This document shows positions 9,071 to 18,374 of a stretch of 64,000 nt of DNA, piece after piece. The position numbers and the translations under genes were made by a program. The first letter of the stretch is position 1; the number at the start of each line of letters is the position of its first letter. The notes beneath the pieces were generated by a model. The model was not told the origin of the DNA, did no database searches, and was given only the letters and a program-made list of their open reading frames with translations. The stretch covers positions 117,803 to 181,802 of the forward strand of contig NZ_QEIH01000010.1 of the NCBI RefSeq assembly GCF_003260195.1. Direction: 5' to 3'. This stretch comes from Lutibacter citreus (GTDB taxonomy: Bacteria > Bacteroidota > Bacteroidia > Flavobacteriales > Flavobacteriaceae).

Positions 9071-10588
9071 ATGAAAAAATATATCAAGATTATAGGATTA
9101 TTTATATTCGCATTGACCTTTAGTGGGTGCGATGAATTTTTAGAAGAAGAACCAGAATCTTTATTGTCTCAAGAATCGTTTTATAAGAATTTTGAAGATT
9201 TAAGGATAGGTACAAATGGTATACTTAAAGCTTTATATAATAACCGTGGCCATATGCCTGGAACGCATCGTTCTTTTCAAATGCATCTTGGAGCAGATGA
9301 TTTAACAACTCAGCCAACTACTAAAACACAATGGACACCTATTGATCAATATAATATAGCACCATCTCAATTATTTTTTGATGTTACTGCATGGCAATTA
9401 CCTTATCAAGTAATTAAACAAGCTAACAATATTATTGAGATTAAAGATCAAATTCCTGGTAATCAAGATGAGATTAATGAATATGTGGCAATAGCACATT
9501 TTTGGAGAGGCTGGGCACATTTTTATGCAAGTCGCTTTTTTGGAGATATTCCAATAATTACTAGTACCGTAGGTGATTTTGAAAATGAAACTAGGGACCC
9601 CGTTTTAGATGTTTATAAACAAATAGAAAGTGATTTATTAGAAGCGGCAAAGTATCTGCCTGAAAGCTGGCCTACTGAGGCTAGTCATCCAGATGCCTGG
9701 GCTGTAAAAACATTATTAGCAGATTTTTATATTACTTGGGCAGGTTGGCCTATTAAAGATGAATCGAAATATGCTATTGCAGCAAGTTACGCTGAAGACG
9801 TTATGTTAAATTCTGGAGCTGAATTACTCGATGATTATGCTGATTTATGGAAATATGATGATATTGGAACTTATGATAGTCATAAAGAAACCATTTTTGA
9901 GATGGTATTTGTTACCAATGCTGAAGTTTCAACTAATGGAGCATCAAGACCTGGAGGTAGATCTTTTGTTCAAAAAGAAGAACCTGCAGGATTTGCAGAT
10001 TTCTTTTGTGAAATAGGTTTCTTTAATAGATTTCCAGAAGGGTACAGAAAAGATGTTACCTTTAAAACGGAGCATAATGGAATTTCGTGGGAAAATTCTA
10101 CTTTAGGACATCCTTATTATAAAAAACACAGAGGTTCTTATGATTGGAATAATTCAAAAAGCCATGTAGGTGGAGATAATTTTGAGATATATAGATTTGC
10201 AGATGTTTTATTGTTGTATGCTGAAGCCAAGGCAATGTCATCTGGACCAGATGCTTCTTCTTACGAAGCGTTGAATAAAGTTAGACGTAGAGCAAATAAT
10301 GTAGATTGGAGAGTGGCAAATATTACTTATGATTTAAGTCCAAGTACAGGTTTAGGAGCTATAGAGTTTAGAGATGAAGTTCTTGATGAAAAATCTTGGG
10401 AATTTGCAGCTGAACAAAGACGTTGGTATGATTTAATTAGAACAGAAAAACTAGAATGGGCAGCTTCTACTAAAGATGCTAATGATATTCCTGTAGTTGG
10501 ATCTGTTGGAAAGGAAGATTATTTATTCCCTATCCCTGCACAAGAAATTTTATTGGCTCCAGGTTTAAGCCAAAATCAAGGATATTAG
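9071..10588 (+). CDS. SusD/RagB-family glycan-binding lipoprotein
   Basis: 505 residues. The lipoprotein signal ends at TFSGC (Cys20), followed by DEFLEEEPES, a common SusD start. The helical TPR-like scaffold (YQVIKQANNIIE, AHFWRGWAHFYASRFFGDIPI) and the C-terminal part with RFADVLLLYAEAKAMSS, ALNKVRRRAN and the RRWYDLIRTEKLEW segment are characteristic. It binds glycan at the cell surface and forms the lid of the SusC channel encoded just upstream. A terminator hairpin follows within 60 bases, so susC-susD end the transcript. The substrate cannot be read from the sequence. Confidence 0.95.
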   Translation: MKKYIKIIGLFIFALTFSGCDEFLEEEPESLLSQESFYKNFEDLRIGTNGILKALYNNRGHMPGTHRSFQMHLGADDLTTQPTTKTQWTPIDQYNIAPSQLFFDVTAWQLPYQVIKQANNIIEIKDQIPGNQDEINEYVAIAHFWRGWAHFYASRFFGDIPIITSTVGDFENETRDPVLDVYKQIESDLLEAAKYLPESWPTEASHPDAWAVKTLLADFYITWAGWPIKDESKYAIAASYAEDVMLNSGAELLDDYADLWKYDDIGTYDSHKETIFEMVFVTNAEVSTNGASRPGGRSFVQKEEPAGFADFFCEIGFFNRFPEGYRKDVTFKTEHNGISWENSTLGHPYYKKHRGSYDWNNSKSHVGGDNFEIYRFADVLLLYAEAKAMSSGPDASSYEALNKVRRRANNVDWRVANITYDLSPSTGLGAIEFRDEVLDEKSWEFAAEQRRWYDLIRTEKLEWAASTKDANDIPVVGSVGKEDYLFPIPAQEILLAPGLSQNQGY

Positions 10589-10644
10589 ATTTAGTATTCT
10601 ATAAAAATAAAAAAATTTCATTGAGTTTAATGAAATGTTTGGTT

Positions 10645-10682
10645 AAAAACCCTGGGTAAATTTAAATTATCTAGGGTTTTTT
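10645..10682 (+). terminator. Terminator after susD
   Basis: AAAACCCT pairs with AGGGTTTT across a 19-base loop, with the T-run continuing to 10682. It lies 57 bases after the susD stop. The following 300 bases up to the tetR promoter hold no visible gene. Confidence 0.65.
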
Positions 10683-10982
10683 CATGCCATAGAAAGAAGA
10701 AATATATTCCATTTCGCTAATACTCTATTTCAAACAACTTTTAAATTCCTTAATAAAAATTTGTAAAAAAAAAGCACTTATTCTCTACCTTTTAGGCTTT
10801 TTAATATGTTTTTGTTACATAAAATATAATTACCAAGGGAATTCAAAACAAAACGTTATAGAGAATACGTTTATAAAATCAATCAATTTTCAAACTTAGA
10901 ATTTAACAAATACAATTATCAAATTATTCATCATTATTTAGCCAAATGTTTAAAATTAGAGTTTATTTCTATAATAAATTCA

Positions 10983-11012
10983 TTTGAAATGTAAAAATAA
11001 AATGTACTTTTG
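10983..11012 (+). promoter_or_regulatory. tetR promoter (-33 TTTG, -7 TACTTTTG)
   Basis: TTTG at 10983-10986 and TACTTTTG at 11005-11012 match both Bacteroidota sigma-factor boxes, with 18 bases between. The predicted start of transcription falls inside the inverted repeat at 11015-11046. Confidence 0.7.
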
Positions 11013-11014
11013 CA

Positions 11015-11046
11015 AAGTAAACCAGAAATATATAAATGGTTTACTT
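11015..11046. promoter_or_regulatory. TetR operator 1 (inverted repeat)
   Basis: AAGTAAACC (11015-11023) and GGTTTACTT (11038-11046) are perfect 9-bp arms over a 14-base spacer. The inner GTAAAC...GTTTAC spans 28 bp, exactly as at 11647-11674. It lies over the predicted transcription start of the regulator gene, which fits autorepression. Confidence 0.75.
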
Positions 11047-11058
11047 AATGTTTTTTTT

Positions 11059-11628
11059 ATGAAAGTTGGTGATAAACATATTGAAGAAATTGTTTTTGAA
11101 AAAACAAAAGACCTATTACTTAAGTACGGAGTTAAAGGGTGGAATATGAACGATCTTTCGGAAGCCTGTAGCATGTCTAAGCGCACCTTATATAAAATAA
11201 TAGGCACAAAAGAAGATTTATTATCTGAAATCAGTAAAAAAGGTATTTCTGCAAACAACGCTAGAATAGAAAAATATTTAGAAAGCAAACAACCTTTTCA
11301 AACACTCTTAAACAATTTAAGTCAACATATTTTAGAAGGTTTTGATGATTTTGCATTAATACATATTAGCGCTATTAGAGTTGAGTATCCACGTATACGT
11401 GAAATGATCGATAATATATATATTAAAAACCTTAGAGAACTTTCCGTTAGCTTTTTTGAAAAAGGGATTAACGAAGGTGATATTGTAGATTATGCAGAAG
11501 CTACCGTTATAGAAAAAACGTTACATGCATTAATTGAATACCATACTTTAAATTGTAATAATAGAATAGAATTTAAAAAAGATATGGATGAAGTATTAAC
11601 TCTTTTTTTTAAAGGAATAATGAAGTAA
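11059..11628 (+). CDS. TetR/AcrR-family transcriptional regulator
   Basis: 189 residues from ATG 11059 (MKVGDKHIEEIV). A longer frame back to a TTG at 10984 would run through the promoter and operator, so it is rejected. The helix-turn-helix is near residues 25-50: LLLKYGVKGWNMNDLSEACSMSKRTLYKIIGTKEDLL, the normal TetR N-terminal domain. The C-terminal ligand domain has no recognisable subfamily. The gene sits directly in front of an RND efflux operon, and both have the same inverted repeat at the promoter. It most likely represses itself and the pump and is released by a pump substrate. The operator evidence is in the sequence; the inducer is unknown. Confidence 0.92.
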   Translation: MKVGDKHIEEIVFEKTKDLLLKYGVKGWNMNDLSEACSMSKRTLYKIIGTKEDLLSEISKKGISANNARIEKYLESKQPFQTLLNNLSQHILEGFDDFALIHISAIRVEYPRIREMIDNIYIKNLRELSVSFFEKGINEGDIVDYAEATVIEKTLHALIEYHTLNCNNRIEFKKDMDEVLTLFFKGIMK

Positions 11629-11636
11629 AAAAAATT

Positions 11637-11674
11637 TATCTTTAAGGTAAACTATATAAACTAATACGGTTTAC
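11637..11674 (+). promoter_or_regulatory. Efflux operon promoter and TetR operator 2
   Basis: TATCTTTA (11637-11644) is one base off the -7 consensus. It is followed by GTAAAC (11647-11652) and GTTTAC (11669-11674), again 28 bp end to end, with an ACGGTTTACTTG context like operator 1. The operon ATG is at 11712. Confidence 0.65.
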
Positions 11675-11711
11675 TTGATACATTTTAAAACAATAAAATA
11701 AAACAATAATA

Positions 11712-12797
11712 ATGACTCGAATTTTTAAAAACTGCTTAATAGCACTTTGTCTTATATCTTTAATGATATCTTGTAAGGATGAAACAACAATACACAAAAA
11801 AAAAGTAAGACCTGTTAGGATAGAAAAAATATCAAAATCCCAACAACAATTTAACAAAATTAATTTGCCAGCAAGCGTAAACGAATTAAGTGATACCAAA
11901 CTCTCTTTTAGAGTAGGTGGCCCAATAGTAAAGTTAAACGATGTTGTTGGTAACCAGGTAAAAAAAGGAGAAGTAATAGCACAATTAGATCAACGCGATT
12001 TTAAAATTGGTATTGAAGCAACAAAATCCTCATATGAACTAGCAAAGGCAGAATATGAGCGTTATAAAAATCTTATAGAAAAGGAAAGTATATCACAAAG
12101 TGCTTTTGATCAAATTGAAACACGTTATAAAATAACAAAAACAAATTATGATGCAGCCTTAAATGCCTTTAAAGACACTGAAATTAAAGCTCCTTTTGCA
12201 GGCTATATTCATAACGTATTTGTAAATAATTTTGAGTCAGTTGCACCAGGTCATCCTATTATATCATTACTTGATATGTCTAAATATGAAATTAACGCTT
12301 GGATTTCTGTGATTGATGCTTCTAAAATAAATAATGAAACTAAATATACTTGTATTGTAAAACAAGAAGGTAAAGAATTCCGTATAGCTGGTAAATTAAA
12401 AGAAATTGGAAACAAAACTAGTATTACTAAGCAATCACTTCCAATAACTATTATAATAGATTCTCCAAAAGACATTAAACTTCGAGCAGGAACAACTACT
12501 CATCTTGAATTAAGTACTAATAATTCACAAATAGCATCTTACATTCAAGTTCCACCATCTTCTATATTTACAAAAAACAACATTACTTATGTTTGGGTTT
12601 TTAATGAAAAAACAAATACTGTTTCATCTAAAGAAGTATCAACAGGTAAAATATTTGGAAATGGAAATTTAGAAATTACTAAAGGATTAAAAGGTAAAGA
12701 AAACATTGTAACTGCTGGAGTAAACTACTTGTTTGAAAATCAGGAAGTGAAAAAAATGGAGGAGTATTCAAAATCAAACATAGGAAATAAGTTATAA
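11712..12797 (+). CDS. RND efflux periplasmic adaptor (membrane-fusion) lipoprotein
   Basis: 361 residues. The lipoprotein signal ends at LMISC (Cys20). Then come the beta-barrel and lipoyl half (LSFRVGGPIVKLNDVVGNQVKKGEVIAQLDQRDF), a short alpha-hairpin (YELAKAEYERYKNLIEKESISQSAFDQ), the second lipoyl half (DTEIKAPFAGYIHNVFVNNFESVAPG) and a barrel/proximal domain. This is the HlyD/AcrA order. It links the inner-membrane pump encoded two bases downstream to the outer-membrane channel encoded at the end of the operon. The start follows operator 2 by 37 bases, so it is the first gene of the regulated transcript. Confidence 0.93.
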   Translation: MTRIFKNCLIALCLISLMISCKDETTIHKKKVRPVRIEKISKSQQQFNKINLPASVNELSDTKLSFRVGGPIVKLNDVVGNQVKKGEVIAQLDQRDFKIGIEATKSSYELAKAEYERYKNLIEKESISQSAFDQIETRYKITKTNYDAALNAFKDTEIKAPFAGYIHNVFVNNFESVAPGHPIISLLDMSKYEINAWISVIDASKINNETKYTCIVKQEGKEFRIAGKLKEIGNKTSITKQSLPITIIIDSPKDIKLRAGTTTHLELSTNNSQIASYIQVPPSSIFTKNNITYVWVFNEKTNTVSSKEVSTGKIFGNGNLEITKGLKGKENIVTAGVNYLFENQEVKKMEEYSKSNIGNKL

Positions 12798-12799
12798 AA

Positions 12800-15700
12800 A
12801 TGGGATCAATTACAGAATATGCTTTTAAGAATAAAGTTGTTATATACTTTTTTCTGCTCTTAATAGCGTTTGGAGGTGTTATTTCTTATGTGAATATGGG
12901 GAAATTAGAAGACGCAAAATTCACACTTAAAGTTGCTTTAGTAATAACACCATACCCCGGAGCATCACCACATGAGGTAGAACAAGAAGTTACAGAGGTT
13001 ATAGAACGTGCTGTGAATGAAATGGAATATGTTGATTATATATCCACAAGTTCTTATGCAGGTTTATCTATTGTAGAAATAAACATTAATGATCGCTATA
13101 AATCAGAAGAGATGTCTCAAATATGGGATGTTTTACGAAATAAAATATCCGATGCTTCTGGAGAATTACCAGAAGGTGCAATTGCCCCTCAAGTAATTGA
13201 CGATTTTGGAGATGTATTTGGTACTTTCTATGCTATAACCGGTGAAGGATTTTCTTATGAAGAACTGAAAGAATATTCAGAATACATGAAAAAAGAACTT
13301 CTTACTGTTGATATGGTAGGGAAAATTAAACTTTTTGGAAATCAACCAGAATGCGTAGATATCATAGTAAATGATGCGAAATTATCAGAGCTAGGTGTTA
13401 ATCCTGGGCTTATTATTCAAGCACTGCAAACACAAACCAATATAGCGCCTAGTGGAAATATTGAATTAGTAGATAGATATGTACGTGTTAGTGGAAATTC
13501 TCCATATGGAAATATAGATGATATAAGCAACACTATTATACAGGTTGGGCCTGAACAATTTTATTTAAAAGATTTTGCCGAAATAAAAAAATCGTATGTT
13601 GAACCTGCTCAAGAAACAATGAATTTTAATGGAAGTGAAGCAAAAGGCCTTGGGATTTCTGCAGCAAAAGGAGCTAATGTAATTATTTTAAATGAAAATT
13701 TAAATAAAAAAATAGCACAAATAGAAGCTAATTTACCAGTGGGCGTAAAATTAAACCCAATTTACAATGAAGCAAAAGAAGTTGAAGCGGCAACAAATAC
13801 ATTTGTTATAAATCTTATTGAATCAGTAGGTATTGTATTTGTAATATTGTTGTTATTTATGGGAATAAGATCAGGACTATTAATTGCCAGCGGTTTAATA
13901 TTCTCTATTTTAGGAACTATTGTTGTTATGTATGCTTTTGACATTAGTTTGCATAGAAGTTCTCTTGCTGCTATTATTATTGCTATGGGAATGTTGGTTG
14001 ATAATGCTATTGTGGTAACCGATGGAGCACTGGTTGATATTCAGAGGGGATTAAACCCTAAGAAAGCTATTTTAAATGTTTCCAGATTAACAGCTATGCC
14101 ATTACTTGGCGCTACTATAATTGCAATATTAGCATTCTTACCTGTATTTTTATCACCTAGTACAGCTGGGGAAATAAATAGAGATTTATTTTTAGTATTG
14201 GCTATTTCATTAAGCTTAAGTTGGATTTTCGCAATGACACAGTCGGCTATAACTAATGAACGTTTTTTAAAAGCACCAAAAGTTATAAAAGAAGATCCGT
14301 ATGATACTAAAATGTATATCTTATTCAAAAATGGTTTAACCAAAATCATAAAACATAAATGGATTTCAACCGCTATTTTATTTATGTTGTTGATTTTTGG
14401 TTTTGGTCTTTTTGGAAATGTAAAACAAGCATTTTTTACACCATTAGAAAAATCTTATTTAGTAGTTGATTACTGGTTGCCAGAAGGAAGTTCACTTAAT
14501 AAAGTAGATAAAGATTTAACAATTGCAGAGTCTTATTTATCAGAAAACGTTAGTGAAATTGTAAATATTACAACAAGTTTAAGTCAAACGCCACCACGTT
14601 ATATGCTTATGGCTATAACCCAAAGTTACAACAGTAGTTTTGGACAATTAATGATTGAAACACATGATTCAGATGAAGCAGTAAGTGTGAGACCTGAAAT
14701 TAGTAAATACTTTGCCGAAAACTTCCCAGAAGCAAGAGTACAAATTAGTGGTTATATTGCCGGACCTCCAATTCCTTATAAAGTAGAAGCACGATTTATG
14801 GGCCCAGATCCTGCAGTTCTTCGTCAACTTTCAGAAAAAGCAAAGAATGTTATGTGAATGCATAGATATTCAAGATGATTGGAGAAATCAAGTGATGACA
14901 TGGAGTCCAGAATTTTCACCTATAAAAGCAAAAGAACTGGTATTACACGTAGTGATTTAGGAGCGGCTATTCAACGCTCAACAAGTTCTGGTTTAATAGT
15001 AGGTATGTATCGTGAAGATAATGAGCAACTACCCCTTATACTTAAAGTTGAAAATGATTCAAAAAACAGTATTGAAAGTATTAGTAATACAGGTGTGTGG
15101 CCAAGAATGGGAAGCGCTTCAGTTCCATTAAAAGAAGTGGTGGAGAATATTGATCTTTCATGGACAAATAGTGTTATTCAACGATACAATCAACAACGTG
15201 CAATTACAGTTCAATGCAACCCAATTGATGTAAACATGTCTGGAACAACATTACTTTCATTAGTAAAGGCAGACATCGAAGCGATTGAATTACCTGACGG
15301 CTATTCTGTAATGTGGGATGGTGAGTATAAAAAATCTAAAGAAGCAGGTGAAGCAACGGGTATTTTTTTCCCTTTAGCAATGCTACTTATTGTACTTATA
15401 ATTATAATGTTATTTAACAATGTTCGCCAAAGTTTAATAATTCCACTACAAATAATTGGAGTTGCAGTAGGTTTATTTATTACTGGAAATGCTTTTGGAT
15501 TTATAGCTATTGTAGGTTTTCTAGGACTTATGGGAATGGTACTTAAAAATGCAATTGTACTTATGGATCAAATTAAAATTAACTTAGAAAAAGAAGGTGT
15601 AATACCATTCAATGCTATTATAAAAGCAGTAATCAGTCGTGCTCGACCAGTAATATTAGCAGCTTTAACAACTATGTTGGGAATGATGCCGCTAATAGGT

Positions 15701-15835
15701 GATGCTATGTTTGCTTCAATGGCCGTAACTATTATTTTCGGTTTATTGTTTGCTACTGTACTTACACTTATTGCTGTACCATTACTTTATGCAATTTTCT
15801 TTAAAGTAAATGCACCTCAAAAAATAAACCAATAA
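12800..15835 (+). pseudogene. RND efflux pump permease, interrupted by paired frame changes
   Basis: Two frames together make a pump of normal length (about 1010 residues). 12800-14857 encodes the N-terminal 685 residues: first TM helix, porter domains (PYPGASPHEVEQEV), the TM bundle with GMLVDNAIVVTDGAL (the proton-relay helix), and half of the second periplasmic loop. 14879-15835 gives the rest, with TM helices and LGLMGMVLKNAIVLMDQI. Near 14853 the frame shifts. The missing link (CECIDIQDDWRNQVMTWSPE) is readable in another frame from 14853 to about 14938, after which the first frame resumes at GITRSDLGAA. One change is a lost or extra base near ATGTGAA, the other a single lost G near CTGGT. 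As read, the protein stops at 14857. It could be a true null allele or two base-calling errors. The pump would be driven by the proton gradient and export drugs or bile-like compounds. Confidence 0.88.
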
Positions 15836-15847
15836 CAAATCGATATC

Positions 15848-16585
15848 ATGACAAATACAACAGATAAATATTTTAATATACGTTACCATAAATCTTCTGT
15901 AATATTAGAATTAGACTACATGATTTTCTTGGAAAATGAAACCTATTCTCATAAAGAAAAATTAAAAACGATTTTAGATGAAATTGAAAAAAGTAGAGAA
16001 ATAGATATTGTAATAATTAGCAATAACCATACTAACTTCTCTTTAGAAAAATACAAAGAAAAATGGGACGCTTTTTATAAAGGGGCATATTGGGAAGATA
16101 ATATTCTTAGAGTATTTAGAACCTATGATGAATTGTTTATAAAAATAAAATCACTTAAAAAAGCAATTGTTTTTATGAGTAATAAAACAGTGAATACAAT
16201 GCTTTTCAATTTTAGCATGTCTGCTGATCTACGTTTTATTAGTAATGATTTTGTTATTAATAATAACAATAAGAATATGGTAAATATACCTAAAGGAGGG
16301 CATATACTTAACAAGTATATTTACAAAAACCCATTTAAATTAATATTCTTATTAAAAGAAATTAAACCTGATACGCTATACAAAAGACAATTGGTTGATA
16401 GAGTTTATTCAAATAATTTAGAGGAAAAAGTATTAACTATTGCTGATCATTTAGCAACATTTGACTATATAGAAATGGAAACTATAAAAATATTAGATCA
16501 TAAAAGATTAAATAAGATAGAGCATAAGCTCCAAAAAGAAAATGAGTTTTTATTATCCTGTATAAGAACAAAAATAAATCAATAA
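15848..16585 (+). CDS. Divergent crotonase (enoyl-CoA hydratase)-fold protein
   Basis: 245 residues, not a close match to any enzyme I can name. The second half follows the crotonase pattern: FNFSMSADLRFISNDFVIN (normally ACDLRIAS), NIPKGGHILNKYI (normally a G-x-x-PGGG segment), LKEIKPDTLYKRQLVDRVYSNNLEEKVLTIADHLA (the A-x-x-x-GLVD-x-V region), and a C-terminal helix. The acidic residues that catalyse hydration are not visible where expected, so it may bind a CoA ester or serve as a scaffold. It lies 12 bases after the pump gene and 20 before the TolC gene, clearly inside the efflux operon. That suggests a link between acyl metabolism and the pump, for instance modification of a substrate or lipid. 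The role is inference. Confidence 0.7.
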   Translation: MTNTTDKYFNIRYHKSSVILELDYMIFLENETYSHKEKLKTILDEIEKSREIDIVIISNNHTNFSLEKYKEKWDAFYKGAYWEDNILRVFRTYDELFIKIKSLKKAIVFMSNKTVNTMLFNFSMSADLRFISNDFVINNNNKNMVNIPKGGHILNKYIYKNPFKLIFLLKEIKPDTLYKRQLVDRVYSNNLEEKVLTIADHLATFDYIEMETIKILDHKRLNKIEHKLQKENEFLLSCIRTKINQ

Positions 16586-16605
16586 GAAATTAGAAAGTAA
16601 TTGTA

Positions 16606-17958
16606 ATGACAAAAAAAATAAATCATACACTATTTCTTTGTGTATTGATGCTTGCAATAAGTATTAAAGTTCAATCACAAGAAACGTTGAGCTTAAACGA
16701 ATGTAAAAAACAAGCCTTGAAACACAACCAAACAGTTAAAGTTAAACAAGCTAGTTTTACATCAAGTGAGGCTTCGTTAAAATTGGCCAAGAGAGCTTCT
16801 TTACCTAACGCTGATTTTGAGATAAGTTATCTTTATGCAAATGACCCTATGCAAATGAATATTCCAGGTTTTGAATTACCAAATTTAGACGGAACACCAA
16901 GTGGAGTTTATTCACCTGCTGCGTTAACTAATTTACAATACAAGAATAGTTACAATGCAAATGTAGGTGTTGCATTACCTATATATATGGGTGGAAAACT
17001 AGCTCAAGCACGTAAAATTGCAGTTAAATCTATGGCTATTTCAAAATCTGAAATAGCCCTAAGTAAAACAGAAGTTTTATTAAATATTGAAGAACAATAC
17101 TGGACATTAGTTTCGTTAATTGAAACACAAGAATTAAGTATAAAATCAATTAGTTTCTTATCTGATGTAGTTACTGATGTAACTAACTTCTATGAAAGTG
17201 GTATAGTAACCAAAAATGAAGTATTAAAGGCTCAGGTTGAGCTAAATAACGCGAAACTTAGTGATATTTCTCTTCGTAATAATATTGAGATGCTGAAAAT
17301 GGCTATAAACCAATCAATAGGAAAAGAAATTAATAGCCCTTTACAAATTGAAGATAAGGAAATTGATGAATATATGAAAATGGACCTAATAAATAGTCAG
17401 AATATAAGCATAGATAACCGTGAAGAGATTCAAGTATTATCTAATATGACCAAAATTTATGAATCAGAGAATAAAATTGTAAATGCGGATTACAAACCTC
17501 AACTTACTGCTTTTGGTAATTACTATCTTCAGAATCCAAATCATTTATCACAACAAGAAGATGAGTTAACTTTTAATACTGGGGTGTCTTTAAGTATTCC
17601 GGTTTTTCACTGGGGTGAAAAAAGTTTAAAAAACAAACAAGCACAAATAAAAGTCTCCAATGCTGAATTTCTACTAGATCAAACAAAAGAATTGTTGACG
17701 CTTGAAATTCATCAGTCTATTTTTAAATTAAAAGAAGCAATGACCAAATTGCATTTTACCATTGAAGCATTAAGGCAAGCTGAAGAAAATTTGAATTTAG
17801 AAACAAACCGTTTAAAAGAGCAAGTTTCCACTACTACAGATTTGCTTAATGCACAAGTACAATGGCAGAAAGCTAAAGTTGACTATATTTCGGCAAAAGC
17901 TAGTGTAAAAATTAGTGAAGCAACCTATTCAAAAGCTATCGGTAACTTAAATCCTTAA
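16606..17958 (+). CDS. TolC-family outer-membrane efflux protein
   Basis: 450 residues with a signal peptide ending at KVQSQ. Two repeats of the outer-membrane efflux domain are visible: SLNECKKQALKHNQTVKVKQA with the barrel strand at YNANVGVALPIYMGGKLAQA, and a second at FNTGVSLSIPVFHWGEKSLKN. Each is followed by long amphipathic helices (TKELLTLEIHQSIFKLKEAMTKLHFTIEALRQAEENLN). It forms the trimeric channel that completes the tripartite pump with the adaptor and RND proteins. It is the last gene of the operon; a 9-bp hairpin follows within 30 bases. Confidence 0.93.
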   Translation: MTKKINHTLFLCVLMLAISIKVQSQETLSLNECKKQALKHNQTVKVKQASFTSSEASLKLAKRASLPNADFEISYLYANDPMQMNIPGFELPNLDGTPSGVYSPAALTNLQYKNSYNANVGVALPIYMGGKLAQARKIAVKSMAISKSEIALSKTEVLLNIEEQYWTLVSLIETQELSIKSISFLSDVVTDVTNFYESGIVTKNEVLKAQVELNNAKLSDISLRNNIEMLKMAINQSIGKEINSPLQIEDKEIDEYMKMDLINSQNISIDNREEIQVLSNMTKIYESENKIVNADYKPQLTAFGNYYLQNPNHLSQQEDELTFNTGVSLSIPVFHWGEKSLKNKQAQIKVSNAEFLLDQTKELLTLEIHQSIFKLKEAMTKLHFTIEALRQAEENLNLETNRLKEQVSTTTDLLNAQVQWQKAKVDYISAKASVKISEATYSKAIGNLNP

Positions 17959-17986
17959 ACTATTTATTCTCACATATAGTTAGTGT

Positions 17987-18012
17987 TTTATCAAGTCTTC
18001 ATGGCTTGATAA
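17987..18012 (+). terminator. Hairpin after tolC-type gene
   Basis: TTTATCAAG (17987-17995) pairs with CTTGATAAA (18004-18012) over an 8-base loop. No T-run follows, so termination is likely but not certain. A second small hairpin, GAACATT-TAAG-AATGTTC, lies at 18107-18124. Confidence 0.45.
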
Positions 18013-18374
18013 AGCATTATAAAAACTAGATTATTTAACAAAGAACTTAAGTAGGAAATTATATTTTAAACCACTTTTATTAATATATGCAGAAATTTAA
18101 TAGAACGAACATTTAAGAATGTTCTTGGCTCAGTATTTAAAATTTAAGACGGTTTACTCATTTTTAATCAAATTAAAATCAAAGAACTTTCATACAAGAC
18201 AAAATGAATAGCTAGGATAGAAGAAGGGAAAAAGATTCACTTCATTTATACGTTTTAAATAACAGAAACTTTTAATAAATATAGAACAGAGTACTATGCT
18301 AAAAAGCAAATTGTACGGTGAAGGAATTTTAGGTAAGTACTCTAGTGAAAAATTAAACTATTTTTATTTGTTTT
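18013..18374. other. Intergenic between efflux operon and minus-strand array
   Basis: No gene is visible. Apart from the hairpin at 18107-18124 it contains a lone GGTTTAC (about 18150) that resembles a TetR half-site but has no partner arm. Confidence 0.45.

Noticed and set aside
10984..11058. Longer N-terminus for the TetR regulator from TTG 10984
   Set aside because: It would run through the -33/-7 promoter and the operator; the ATG at 11059 starts the helix-turn-helix domain at the normal distance.
14853..14940. Programmed ribosomal frameshift in the RND gene
   Set aside because: Two shifts in different directions would be needed, and no slippery heptamer is visible at either point.
18150..18157. 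Third TetR half-site GGTTTAC behind the efflux operon
   Set aside because: No partner arm at the 28-bp spacing and no promoter nearby.
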